Shown here: positions 42,999 through 51,929 of the stretch, in pieces | Layout of the letters: every line of letters starts with the position of its first letter | Numbering within the stretch: the stretch's first letter is position 1 | NCBI GenBank assembly: GCA_016703025.1 | Contig: JADJCV010000004.1 | Location: 2,359,501 to 2,423,500 of the forward strand | DNA: 64,000 nucleotides | Source of the DNA: Candidatus Avedoeria danica | GTDB taxonomy: Bacteria > Chloroflexota > Anaerolineae > Epilineales > Epilineaceae | Direction: 5' to 3' | Program-made: the position numbers and the translations under genes | Notes under the pieces: model-generated | The model's database searches: none | Told to the model about the DNA's origin: nothing | The model's input: the letters and a program-made list of their open reading frames with translations, nothing else

Positions 42999-44339
42999 CT
43001 AGGTCCCGAGTAGGCCGGGCGGCAGCTTCATCTTGCCGCCCGACGATTTACCACCCGACAATCGCTTCATCATCGTCTGCATCGACTTGAAGTTGCGCAG
43101 GAGGTCGTTCACCTCCGGTACGCTCGTGCCGCTGCCGGCCGCGATGCGGCGCCGGCGGCTGCCGTTCAGGACGTCGGGCTTCTTGCGCTCGCGGGGCGTC
43201 ATGGAAAGGATGATCGCCTCGACGCGCTTGAGCGCACCGTCGTCCACGTCCGCGGGGAGTTGCTTCATCGCCTTGCCGAGGCCGGGGATGAGGCCCATGA
43301 TCTCGCGCAGCGGCCCCATCTTCTTCAGCTGCTGCATCTGCGTCAGGAAGTCCTGCAGATCGAGCTGGCCGCTCTGGAGCTTGCGCCCCATCCGCTCCGC
43401 TTCGTCCGCATCGACCGTCTCGGCCGCGCGCTCGAGAAGCGAGGCCAGGTCGCCGCGCCCCAGGATGCGGGACGCGAGTCGCTCGGGCTCGAACGCCTCG
43501 AGGGCGCCGGTCTTCTCGCCGACGCCGAGGAATTTGATCGGCACGCCCGTCACGGCGCGCACGGACAGCGCCGCACCGCCGCGCGCGTCGCCGTCGATCT
43601 TCGTGAGGATCAGGCCGGTCAGGGACAGCCGCTCGTGGAATGCCGCGGCGACGTTCACCGCCTCCTGGCCCGTCATCGCGTCCACGACGAGCAGCGTCTC
43701 GACGGGCTTCACGCGCCGCGTGATCTCGGCGAGCTCGTCCATGAGCGGCTCGTCGATCTGCAACCGGCCGCTCGTGTCGACGATGACGACGTCGTACGCG
43801 CCCCGCCGCGCGAACTGGATGGACCGCGCGGCGATGTCCGGCGGGGCGGGCTCGGCGCCCTCGCTGTAGACCGCCACGTCGAGCTGCTTGCCGAGCGACT
43901 CGAGCTGCTGGATCGCCGCCGGTCGGCGCGTGTCGCACGCGACGAGCAGCGCGCGCTTGCCCTTCTTGCGGAGCATGAGCGCCAGCTTGGCCGCCGTCGT
44001 CGTCTTGCCGGCGCCCTGCAATCCCGCCATGACGATCACCGGCGGATCGCCGCGTCCGATGTCCAGCGGCGCCGCCTTGCCGAGCGTGGCCACGAGCTCG
44101 TCGTAGACGATCGTGACGACCTGCTGCGCCGGCGACAGGGACCGCATGACCTCGGCCCCGACGGCGCGCTCCTTCACCCGCGCGACAAGGTCCTTCACGA
44201 CGCCGAACTGCACGTCGGCATCGAGCAACGCCAGCCGCAGCTCGCGCATTGCGCGGTCCACGTCGGCTTCGGTGAGCACGCCCTTCTTGGCGAGGTCGCC
44301 GAACAGCGCTTCGAGTTTGTCTTGGAGGGCGTTGAACAT
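42999..44339 (-). CDS. ffh: Signal recognition particle GTPase Ffh
   Basis: 446-residue Ffh/SRP54 with N, G and M domains. G-domain motifs: GLQGAGKTTT (P-loop), DTRRPAA, DTSGRLQ (usually DTAGR), TKIDGDARGG. The Met-rich M domain follows (MQQLKKMGPLREIMGLIPGL, MTPRERKKPDVLNGSRRRRIA, MQTMMKRL) and binds signal peptides and SRP RNA. It targets nascent membrane and secreted proteins. A promoter lies at 44440-44468. Confidence 0.97.
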   Translation of the reverse strand: MFNALQDKLEALFGDLAKKGVLTEADVDRAMRELRLALLDADVQFGVVKDLVARVKERAVGAEVMRSLSPAQQVVTIVYDELVATLGKAAPLDIGRGDPPVIVMAGLQGAGKTTTAAKLALMLRKKGKRALLVACDTRRPAAIQQLESLGKQLDVAVYSEGAEPAPPDIAARSIQFARRGAYDVVIVDTSGRLQIDEPLMDELAEITRRVKPVETLLVVDAMTGQEAVNVAAAFHERLSLTGLILTKIDGDARGGAALSVRAVTGVPIKFLGVGEKTGALEAFEPERLASRILGRGDLASLLERAAETVDADEAERMGRKLQSGQLDLQDFLTQMQQLKKMGPLREIMGLIPGLGKAMKQLPADVDDGALKRVEAIILSMTPRERKKPDVLNGSRRRRIAAGSGTSVPEVNDLLRNFKSMQTMMKRLSGGKSSGGKMKLPPGLLGT

Positions 44340-44439
44340 GGGGGAGCCAACAACAATGCGCGGTGAACGATGCGCAAGGCGCCGACGTCACGGCAGGCCG
44401 AGGCTGCCCGACGGTCGGCGTCGGTGGGTCAAGGGGCGG

Positions 44440-44468
44440 ATGATAGCGATGGGTGAGTCGGTCGTCAA
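44440..44468 (-). promoter_or_regulatory. Sigma70-type promoter of ffh-rpsP operon
   Basis: On the minus strand TTGACG (44468-44463), a 17-base spacer and TATCAT (44445-44440), each one mismatch from consensus. Transcription should start near 44433, about 95 bases before ffh. Confidence 0.7.
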
Positions 44469-44601
44469 AGAGAACGGCCTTCGGACGTCGCGGCCCGACG
44501 TCTTCCAAGAGACCATCAGCCGTCAATCCTCCTTGACACCACCCCCTCCCCATACGACCATACCCGCCTGCCGCCCGACGCCCCGACCGAGGAGCCCCGC
44601 C

Positions 44602-47600
44602 ATGCCCACGCCGCCCGTCCGCCGCTGGCCCATCTGGACACCCCGCGTCGCACGCGGCGGCGCCGCCGCCGTCGCCGTTCTCACCGCAGCCGCGCTCTCG
44701 CTCGGGCACCTGGCGTCCGCCGCACCCTTCGTCGCCCCATCGGCCGCGCCATCGGTCGCCCTATCGGTCGCCCTTTCGGCCGCGCCATCCGCCGCCCCGG
44801 CGTCGCCCCCCGTTGCGCCACCCCCTGTCGCGCACCCCGCCGATCCCGCGGCTGCGCCGTTCATCAGCTACGTGCAGCCGAGCGAGGTCCTCGTCTACGA
44901 CGCCGCCCGCCGCAACGCCGGCCCCGGCGCGAGCCCGGCGGCGGTCGAGGCGGCGGCGGCCGCGTTCCGGGCGGCGTGGGCGGCCGACCACTTCCATGGG
45001 CCAAGGTCCGAGGATCTCGAACGGCTGCACCAGCGCGAGCTGGCGTGGCTGCATGCGACATCGCCCGCCGACGGGCCGTCCGCCATCGATCCGCGCCGCG
45101 GCGGCGCGCGCTCCGGAGCCGACGCACATGCCGACGCACATGCCGACGCGGGCGACCGCGCGGACCAAAACGTCGATCCGGCCCGCTCGCCCATCCCTTT
45201 GCAGCGCGCCCCGGTCCTCGGCGAGCTCAAGCTGCTCGTCATCGCCGTCGAGTTCGACGGGACGGACACGGCCGAGAACTTCTCGCACGAGGTCGGCATC
45301 CGGGCCGGCGGCCGGTGCGTGACCGAGACCGTGACGTACGACGGGCCGCTGCATGGCCAGATCGCCCGCCCCGGCCCGCTGGACAACCACACCACGTGGC
45401 GGCCGAGCTTCGAGCGCGACTTCTACGAGCAGATGGTCTTCTCCGCCGAGGGCGTCACCGAGCGCATCCGGCCCGACCTCGTCGACCCGGAGGACGGCCG
45501 GCCGGGCATCGACATCGGCGGGAACTCGATGGCGAACTTCTACAAGGAGGTCTCGGGCGGCAAGGTGACGTTCGACGGCGGCCCGCGCGGGGTCACCGCC
45601 TGGGTCAAGGTGCCCCATTCCGTCGGCTACTATGACGCGAACGCCTGCCGCAACGGGCGGCCGTCGGGCTCCGGCCTGCCGAGCAACCCGCGCTTCCCGA
45701 ACGGGACGGGGCAGCTCATCGCCGACATCGGCGCCGCGATCAACGCCGCCGACCCGGACTTCCCGTGGGCGGACTACGACACGGACGGCGACCGCGTCGT
45801 GGACCACGTCGTCTACATCCACGCCGGCATCGACGAGTCCGAAGGCGGCGGCGTGGACGGCAACCAGCAGATCTGGGCGCACCGTTCCAGCGTCGACGCC
45901 CGCACCGGGCTGATGGACGACCGCGGCACACCGACGGACATGACGGACGACATCACGATCCGCGGCTACACGATCCAGCCCGAGAACCTCAGCCTGGGGG
46001 TCCTCGTCCACGAGTTCGGCCACGACCTCGGCCTGCCGGACCTCTACACGACGACCGGCGACGAGGACGTGACGTGGTGGGACCTGATGAGCGTCGGCGC
46101 GCGGACGGGGCGGCTGAACGGCAGCGACCCGACGCACATCGGCGCGTGGGGCAAGACCGTCCTCGGTTGGCTCGACCCGGTCGTCGTGACGCCCGGCGCC
46201 GACGCCGCGACCGTGCTCCTCGGCCAGCTCGCCCAGCCGCCCGAAGGCAGCACGACGGCCGTACGGGTGGACGTGCCGCCGTCGTACGAGCGCCAGGTAC
46301 CTCTCGTGCCGGACTCCACCCGACTGTGGTGGAGCGGCAACGACCAGGCGTCGGCCGATCATCGCCTGACGCGCGAACTCGACCTGACGGGGGTAACCGG
46401 CGCCGTCAGCATGTCGTTCCAGTTGAACCACGGCCTCGAGCGCGACCGGGACTTCTTCTTCGTCGAGGTCTCGACGGACGGCGGCGCAACGTTCGTCCAG
46501 ACGAAGGGCTTCCGGGTTGGGACAGGCCAGGAGCGCACGACCGCCGACGACTACGCCGACCCGAACCGCAGCCTAGCCGGCTACGGCGGCTTGAAGTACG
46601 GCTACACCGGCGACAACCAGGGCTGGATGGACGTGTACCACGACCTCACGCCCTTCGCCGGCATGTCCATCCAATTGCGGCTGCGCTACGCGACGAGCCC
46701 GAGCAACCAGAGCCGTGGGGTGTTCGTCGACAACTTCGCGGTCCGCTCCGGCGGCGCCGAACTCCTCGTCGACGCCGTCGAGCCCGGCGCGCCGAGCGCC
46801 TGGACGTCGACGCCCGGCACATTCCTGAACGCCACGGCCGTCGACGCCGGCTGGACGATGACGGACGGCACGAAGCCGATCGCGCGCTACTACCTCCTCG
46901 AGTGGCGCAACCCGGTCGGCTTCGACATCGGCCTGAAGTATGCCTACAACACGATCTTCGCCCGGCTGACGGCCGACGGGGCGCGCGAGCTCTTCATCGA
47001 CCGCGTCCCGAGCAACGTGCCGGGCCTGCTGGTGTGGCTGCGCGACATGCGCTTCGGCGCGAACAACCCGAGCAACAGCATCCTCAGCGACCGCAACCAG
47101 CTCGCCTTGCCCAGCGAGGGCGCCAAGGGCGGGCTGCTCATCGTGGACGCCCACCCGGAACCGCTCCGCGGGCCGCTCGGCGGTGTGATCAGCAACACGC
47201 ACGGCATCTTCCCGTTCCCGCCGAGCGACAGCTGGCGCGGCCGCGTCCAGACGACGAACGCCGCGTTCGGGCTGCACGGCACCGCCGCGATCACGCTGAC
47301 CGCCTCCGTCGGCGTCGAGCCACCGGCCACGCTCGTGATGACCCCGACGCGCTACGCCCCGCTGCCCGCCGTGCACGGCTTCCACGATGCGCTCGGCTTC
47401 ATGCCGGGCGTCGAGGAGCTCGAGGTGCCGGTCATCCTCGACGGCGACGGTGACCAGGTGCGCACGAAGCGCTACGCCTTCGCCGATCCGGACGGCGGCG
47501 TCGTCGTGCCGGCCGCCGGCTACTACCCGCCGCGCACGCCGATCGGCTTCACCGGCCTCGGCGGCGACCGCGTGCCGCCCAGCGACAACATCAGCGTCTT

Positions 47601-48255
47601 CGAGACGATGTTCCTGCGCGGCACCGCGCCCGTATTCGTCGACATCGGCGCCTCGACCGGCCGCGGCGTCACGGGCCGCCAGTCCGGCAACCCGGGCGAC
47701 CACGGCGTCCAGTTCGGTTTCCACTTCGAGGTGATCGACGAGGCGGCGGACGGCTCGACCGGGACGATCCGGCTGTGGCGTCAGGCGGACGACGCCGAGG
47801 CGACGCTCGCCACGGCGATGATCCCGACCGCCGACGACATCCTGGTCCAACCCGGCCTCGTGAACATCGGCGGCGCGACGACGATGACGCTCTACAGCGA
47901 CTTTGACGAAACCGCGGCCACGTATGTCCTCGCCGCCGCCGGGTCCACCGCCGTGCCCGTCGCGGTCTCGGCCGACGCCGTCGCCCGCGCCGTGCTCCAG
48001 GGCGGGCCGGGCGCGCTGGCGGCGCTGGCCGTCGCACCGGGCGAGGCCGTCGCGGTGGCATGGGCCGGCTACGTGAAGAGCGGTGAGGATGTCAGCCTCA
48101 CGTATGTCCTCGAGCCGCGACCGTCGGCGCCTGTCGTGCGGGTGCAGTGCGCGGTCTACCGGCCGGGCGAGCCGAGCCGGCTGCTCGACGAGGTGAGCAC
48201 CGAGGTGGCGTTGCGGTCGGTGGTGTATCTGCCGGTGGGGCGGCGGGGGGAGTAG
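44602..48255 (+). CDS. Secreted M6-family metalloprotease (immune inhibitor A-like)
   Basis: 1217 residues. A basic N-terminus and signal peptide (VAVLTAAALSLGHLASA) lead to a variable pro-region and the M6 catalytic domain with the zinc motif HEFGHDLGLPDLY (His469, Glu470, His473, with Asp479). Asp-rich segments such as DYDTDGDRVVDHV could bind calcium. Further on are a MAM/concanavalin-like region (GVFVDNFAVRSGG) and additional beta-rich domains. The chain ends RSVVYLPVGRRGE, with the Tyr-Leu-Pro motif. The family degrades host or environmental proteins and is secreted. GAGGAG precedes the ATG at 44602. No operon partners. Confidence 0.88.
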   Translation: MPTPPVRRWPIWTPRVARGGAAAVAVLTAAALSLGHLASAAPFVAPSAAPSVALSVALSAAPSAAPASPPVAPPPVAHPADPAAAPFISYVQPSEVLVYDAARRNAGPGASPAAVEAAAAAFRAAWAADHFHGPRSEDLERLHQRELAWLHATSPADGPSAIDPRRGGARSGADAHADAHADAGDRADQNVDPARSPIPLQRAPVLGELKLLVIAVEFDGTDTAENFSHEVGIRAGGRCVTETVTYDGPLHGQIARPGPLDNHTTWRPSFERDFYEQMVFSAEGVTERIRPDLVDPEDGRPGIDIGGNSMANFYKEVSGGKVTFDGGPRGVTAWVKVPHSVGYYDANACRNGRPSGSGLPSNPRFPNGTGQLIADIGAAINAADPDFPWADYDTDGDRVVDHVVYIHAGIDESEGGGVDGNQQIWAHRSSVDARTGLMDDRGTPTDMTDDITIRGYTIQPENLSLGVLVHEFGHDLGLPDLYTTTGDEDVTWWDLMSVGARTGRLNGSDPTHIGAWGKTVLGWLDPVVVTPGADAATVLLGQLAQPPEGSTTAVRVDVPPSYERQVPLVPDSTRLWWSGNDQASADHRLTRELDLTGVTGAVSMSFQLNHGLERDRDFFFVEVSTDGGATFVQTKGFRVGTGQERTTADDYADPNRSLAGYGGLKYGYTGDNQGWMDVYHDLTPFAGMSIQLRLRYATSPSNQSRGVFVDNFAVRSGGAELLVDAVEPGAPSAWTSTPGTFLNATAVDAGWTMTDGTKPIARYYLLEWRNPVGFDIGLKYAYNTIFARLTADGARELFIDRVPSNVPGLLVWLRDMRFGANNPSNSILSDRNQLALPSEGAKGGLLIVDAHPEPLRGPLGGVISNTHGIFPFPPSDSWRGRVQTTNAAFGLHGTAAITLTASVGVEPPATLVMTPTRYAPLPAVHGFHDALGFMPGVEELEVPVILDGDGDQVRTKRYAFADPDGGVVVPAAGYYPPRTPIGFTGLGGDRVPPSDNISVFETMFLRGTAPVFVDIGASTGRGVTGRQSGNPGDHGVQFGFHFEVIDEAADGSTGTIRLWRQADDAEATLATAMIPTADDILVQPGLVNIGGATTMTLYSDFDETAATYVLAAAGSTAVPVAVSADAVARAVLQGGPGALAALAVAPGEAVAVAWAGYVKSGEDVSLTYVLEPRPSAPVVRVQCAVYRPGEPSRLLDEVSTEVALRSVVYLPVGRRGE

Positions 48256-48293
48256 GGGGCGGGGGGCGTTTTGGGTGGGGGACGAAGGAAGGA

Positions 48294-48474
48294 TCAACGG
48301 CTGAAGCCGTCGCTGAGGGTTGCCCTGACGGGCAACCACGCGCCTGCCTTCGCAGGCGCAGAACCGAAACCGCACACGTGACGTCGGTTTGACGCACGAC
48401 CTCGTGTATTGGCGCCTGCGAAGGCAGGCGCGCGGTGGCCGAAGGCCACCCTCAGCGACGGCTTCAGCCGTTGA
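48294..48474. repeat. Inverted pair of multi-hairpin repeats (REPIN-like)
   Basis: Arms of about 65 bases (48294-48359 and 48412-48474) are near-perfect reverse complements around a 52-base spacer. Each arm holds three mini-hairpins: CGGC-TGAA-GCCG, a middle one, and GCGCCTGC-CTTC-GCAGGCGC. The middle hairpins differ in sequence between arms (GGTTGCCC/GGGCAACC in one, GGTGGCC/GGCCACC in the other) but both pair fully. It lies between the M6 protease and tilS genes. Confidence 0.88.
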
Positions 48475-48559
48475 CCGATTGTCACCATCGACCAACCCGA
48501 CGCCATCGACCCCATCGCCCACCCCACGATCCACCCTCCCCCCCCGGCCACACATCGCC

Positions 48560-50143
48560 ATGCCCCCCCTCCCCCTCGACCCCACCCACCTCCCCGCGAA
48601 CGCCCCGCTCGCTGTCGCCGTCAGCGGCGGTCCGGACTCGGTGGCGCTCCTGTCTGCGCTGCGCTACATCGCGGCCGAGCGACGCGTTGCGCTCCACGTC
48701 GCCCATCTGGACCACGGGCTGCGGCCGGAGGCCGTCGACGACGCGGCGTGGGTGGCGCGGCTGGCGGCGGGCTGGGGGCTGCCGGCGACGATCGGCGCGG
48801 CGGACGTGCGGGCGTTCGCGGCGCACAGCGGCCGGGGGATCGAGGATGCGGCGCGGCAGGTGCGGTACGCGTTCCTGGCGGGCGTCGCATGGCAGGTCGG
48901 TGCGGCCGTCGACGGTACGTGCGCAGCGGTGGTCACGGCGCACACTGCGGACGATCAGGCCGAGACCGTGCTGATGAACGTGATCCGCGGGGCCGGGCTG
49001 GACGGCCTGGCGGCCATGGAGCCCGCGGCGCGGTGGCCGATCGCGGCGGCGGAGATCGCGGCGGCCGCGGCGCAGGCGCACCTGGACGCGGCGCGTTCGG
49101 CCCACGACTGGCCCGCCGACCGGCCGCTGCCCCGGCTGCTCCGGCCGCTGTTGGCGACCGATCGCGCCGCCGTGCTGGCCTACCTGACCGCCGCCGGCAT
49201 CGAGGCGCGCACGGATGCGTCGAACGACGACCGCGCCTTCCTGCGCAACCGGATCCGGCTGGACGTCGTGCCGCTCCTGCAGGCGATCAACCCGCAGCTG
49301 CACGCCGCGCTGAACCGCCTGGCCGCCACGGCCGCCGACGAGCGCGCGTTCGTCGAGGCGGCGGTCGAGGCGGTGTGGGCGGAGGTCGCGGGGTCGAACG
49401 CCCGTGGATCGGTCGTCAATGGGTCGGATGTCGACGGATCGGACATCGTCCTCCGCACGCCGGCGCTGATCGCCCTACACCCCGCCCTCCGACGCCGCGT
49501 GCTGCGGCGCGCGTTCACGCAACTGGGCGGTGATGTCCGCGAGCTCGGCCTTGGGCACGTGCAAGCGATCCTGCGGGCCGTCGAGGCTGTGGCCGACGAC
49601 GGCCCGACGGCGCTCGCGCTCCCCGGCCGAATCCGCCTGCGCGTCGACGCCGCGTCCGTGACGTTCCGCCGCGACCGCGCCGCGCTCCCGCCGCCGCGCC
49701 TCGGCCCCGACCCGATCGCGCTGGCCGTGCCCGGCGAGACGCGGCTGCCCGGCGGCTGGACGGTGGCGGCAACCCTCGTCGACGCTCACGCCGGCGACGG
49801 CGCGCGCTTCGGGTTCGGCGCCGACGGTCCCGACCGCGACCCGTGGCGCTGGTCGATCGACCTCGACATCGTCCGCACGCCGCTGGGGGTGCGCGGACGG
49901 GTGGCAGGCGATCGGCTGCCGCTGGACGGCATGGGAACCGGCCACAAGCGGCTGCAGGATCTGTTCGTCGATGCCAAGGTACCCGCCGCCGAGCGCGACG
50001 GCTGGCCGGTCGTCGTCACCGGCGCGACGATCCTGTGGGTGCCGGGGCTGCGCGGGGACGCGCGGTTCAGGGCGGCGGCGGGGGGGGCTGGGCGGCGGGT
50101 GGTGCTGGCGGTGACGCCGCCGGGGCGGGTGGTGGGGGCGTAG
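48560..50143 (+). CDS. tilS: tRNA(Ile)-lysidine synthetase
   Basis: 527 residues. The N-terminal PP-loop ATPase carries SGGPDSVALL near residue 22, then HLDHGLRP, GRGIEDAARQVRY and TAHTADDQAETVLMNV. Linker and C-terminal TilS substrate-binding domains follow (RDRWPVVV-like near the end: ERDGWPVVVTGATILWVPGL). The enzyme converts C34 of tRNA-Ile(CAU) to lysidine. The middle region is longer than average, with an Asp/Gly-rich insertion near residue 280. The ATG at 48560 lacks a strong ribosome binding site. Confidence 0.92.
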   Translation: MPPLPLDPTHLPANAPLAVAVSGGPDSVALLSALRYIAAERRVALHVAHLDHGLRPEAVDDAAWVARLAAGWGLPATIGAADVRAFAAHSGRGIEDAARQVRYAFLAGVAWQVGAAVDGTCAAVVTAHTADDQAETVLMNVIRGAGLDGLAAMEPAARWPIAAAEIAAAAAQAHLDAARSAHDWPADRPLPRLLRPLLATDRAAVLAYLTAAGIEARTDASNDDRAFLRNRIRLDVVPLLQAINPQLHAALNRLAATAADERAFVEAAVEAVWAEVAGSNARGSVVNGSDVDGSDIVLRTPALIALHPALRRRVLRRAFTQLGGDVRELGLGHVQAILRAVEAVADDGPTALALPGRIRLRVDAASVTFRRDRAALPPPRLGPDPIALAVPGETRLPGGWTVAATLVDAHAGDGARFGFGADGPDRDPWRWSIDLDIVRTPLGVRGRVAGDRLPLDGMGTGHKRLQDLFVDAKVPAAERDGWPVVVTGATILWVPGLRGDARFRAAAGGAGRRVVLAVTPPGRVVGA

Positions 50144-50516
50144 GCGGGTGAGGAGAGCGGACACGGTGTGCGTCGCCGACGGGCGGCAGGGGGGAAGGGG
50201 GCTGGGAGCGGTGAGTTTGGATCGGCTGCTACGGCGCCCCCCTCGCCGGCAGGCTCGAGCGGCGGCGATCGTCGCGGCCGCGATCCCGGCGCCGTTGATG
50301 TAGTCGCCCTCGCCCCCCGAAAGTCGACGGCAGGGTCCTCGCCGGAGCAGAGATGCCCCGACTGTGCCGAGCTTCCACCTAAAAGTAATCGACATGGCTT
50401 GAACTATGTTCGCAAAGACTGTAGGCGCGCTTTGACGATCTGTGCTATGCAGATCATGGTCGTCCCTGCTTGCGACCAGAACACGCTGACGCCATCGAAC
50501 ATCCCGGCTTTGATTT
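50144..50516. other. Intergenic gap before AT-richer island
   Basis: No gene recognised. The first 200 bases are GC-rich like the chromosome; from about 50370 the sequence becomes visibly AT-richer. The gap lies between the 3' ends of tilS and the convergent small secreted protein gene. Confidence 0.5.
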
Positions 50517-50846
50517 CTAGTCTGGAAATGGAATAGGTGTTGCCCCGACCGACATCGTTGATAATGGGGTTGCTGATCGCAAAGTAGGGCGGGGGGTCAT
50601 GAGGCCACTAAACAATAACGTGGCCTGCGCAGCTGAAGTCGCATTTATAGTTGGGGTAACGATGAAAAGAGATGTAGGAGTAGGGTCTGTGGCGGAATCT
50701 GTTGCGGTTGGCCAAGGAGTACTGGTAGGAGTAGGGGATTGAGCCGTAATTAGCCCCCATGGTCTACCCCTCAGCAAGACAATCGAGATCAATATTATCG
50801 CTATTCCCGCCAACGCAACCTGTCGCCGTCCACGCTCCGTCTTCAT
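50517..50846 (-). CDS. Small secreted Thr/Pro-rich protein
   Basis: 109 residues. Basic start (MKTERGRRQ), one hydrophobic helix VALAGIAIILISIVLL that may be a signal or anchor, then a low-complexity Thr/Pro/Ser region (SPTPTSTPWPTATDSATDP). No domain recognised. It may be an anchored linker-type protein or a truncated remnant. It lies 49 bases downstream of the secreted hypothetical gene in the AT-richer segment, so the two are probably cotranscribed. Confidence 0.5.
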   Translation of the reverse strand: MKTERGRRQVALAGIAIILISIVLLRGRPWGLITAQSPTPTSTPWPTATDSATDPTPTSLFIVTPTINATSAAQATLLFSGLMTPRPTLRSATPLSTMSVGATPIPFPD

Positions 50847-50895
50847 TTGTGCCTCCTACTGTCAAGGGCGGACATAAGTCCTGATCTGCTCGTCT

Positions 50896-51720
50896 TCACG
50901 GTGTATCGCCACATGCATCTGTTTCGCCGGTAATATGGTGATCACTAAGAACCGAAACGCTAGGTTTGGGAAATCCAAATCCCAGCTGAGTGCCAGAAGG
51001 TGAGGTGCGAAATCGCGTAACCCATCGCCCCCCATAGTTCTCTTCTTCAAAGGCGGTATTGAAGGGTGTAAATTCATGCCACTGATTGGTATCGTACCAA
51101 TGGATAAAGCGGTGCACCAAGATACCCATATCATTCTGCCAATAATCAGCTTCGCCGCCGAAGCTAAGGGCTATACCCTTTGAGGCGATTTGAACCTCAT
51201 CCAAGAATGCTCCGTCAACGAAGAATCGCCACTTCTGGGTGGCGGCTGAATAGTCCAATTGTGCTTTTGCGCTCCCGTCCCCATGAAGAGCTCCGTACCC
51301 GTTGCAATATGATGTGGAGTTGCATCTGATACAACAGATATAAATCTCGTTCTTAACTGAATTTCCCGAAGCTCCTACTTTTATCACGCCTATTTCCAGA
51401 ACGGGCGCAGTTGAAGCCACGCTACCCAAATACAGCCAACCTGGACGATAAACCGCGCCATCTACTGAGCATGGATCAGGATATGTCATATCCCATACGA
51501 CCGATGTGATAAGGGGATCTCCTATCAATATTTCCGTGCGAGCCGCTCGACATTTCTCCGATCCCTGGGTAGAACCGCAAAGAGCAGAACCACCATGGCC
51601 TGGCAAGGGTGCGCCGAGTACAAGATCCTTCTTGGCAGAACCAGAGAGGATGGAAGCGATCACTGCGAGCAACAGCAAATGCATCATGAGTTTTGTCGGG
51701 AGAACTTTGTCCGTCCCCAT
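50896..51720 (-). CDS. Secreted Cys-rich hypothetical protein
   Basis: 274 residues. Signal peptide (LMMHLLLLAVIASILSGSA) followed by a beta-rich sequence with about nine Cys, including GSALCGSTQGSEKC, YICCIRCNSTSYC and TDACGDTP at the end. The body (LDYSAATQKWRFFVDGAFLDEVQIAS) resembles a concanavalin-like jelly-roll, but no family was identified. Codon use and base composition are AT-richer than the neighbours, which suggests acquisition. A GGAAGGAAG ribosome binding site and a good promoter lie upstream. Confidence 0.7.
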   Translation of the reverse strand: MGTDKVLPTKLMMHLLLLAVIASILSGSAKKDLVLGAPLPGHGGSALCGSTQGSEKCRAARTEILIGDPLITSVVWDMTYPDPCSVDGAVYRPGWLYLGSVASTAPVLEIGVIKVGASGNSVKNEIYICCIRCNSTSYCNGYGALHGDGSAKAQLDYSAATQKWRFFVDGAFLDEVQIASKGIALSFGGEADYWQNDMGILVHRFIHWYDTNQWHEFTPFNTAFEEENYGGRWVTRFRTSPSGTQLGFGFPKPSVSVLSDHHITGETDACGDTP

Positions 51721-51749
51721 TTCTCACTTCCTTCCTTATCGATTCGCTT

Positions 51750-51778
51750 AGGATAAAGTTGCACGCTTCTTCTGTCGA
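51750..51778 (-). promoter_or_regulatory. Promoter of Cys-rich secreted protein gene
   Basis: On the minus strand TCGACA (51778-51773), a 17-base spacer and TATCCT (51755-51750). The spacer and -35 region are overlapped by an 11-bp inverted repeat at 51764-51790. Confidence 0.55.
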
Positions 51779-51790
51779 AACAGAGAAGCG
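51764..51790. promoter_or_regulatory. Inverted repeat over promoter, operator or terminator
   Basis: CGCTTCTTCTGT (51764-51775), a CGAA loop, ACAGAGAAGCG (51780-51790): an 11-bp stem with one bulged T. It covers the -35 region of the 50896 gene promoter and is followed on the plus strand by CCTTGTTTCG. It could be an operator or a terminator. Confidence 0.45.
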
Positions 51791-51929
51791 CCTTGTTTCG
51801 CACCGTTTCAGTGCCCTTCAATTCTGACAAGGGCGGACCCTATCAAGAAGGCCTTCGTAAGGTATGATACGTGGGACGGTCCTAGTCAAGTCGGGTCTGT
51901 GATCTGTCTGCGGCCAGGGTTGTGGCGAG

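Noticed and set aside
44533..44564. TTGACA before the M6 protease considered as its promoter
   Set aside because: No acceptable -10 box at 16-18 bases; the nearest is a poor match at about 20.
9841..48255. PEP-CTERM or LPxTG sorting tails
   Set aside because: No secreted protein in the window ends in either signal followed by a hydrophobic helix and basic residues.
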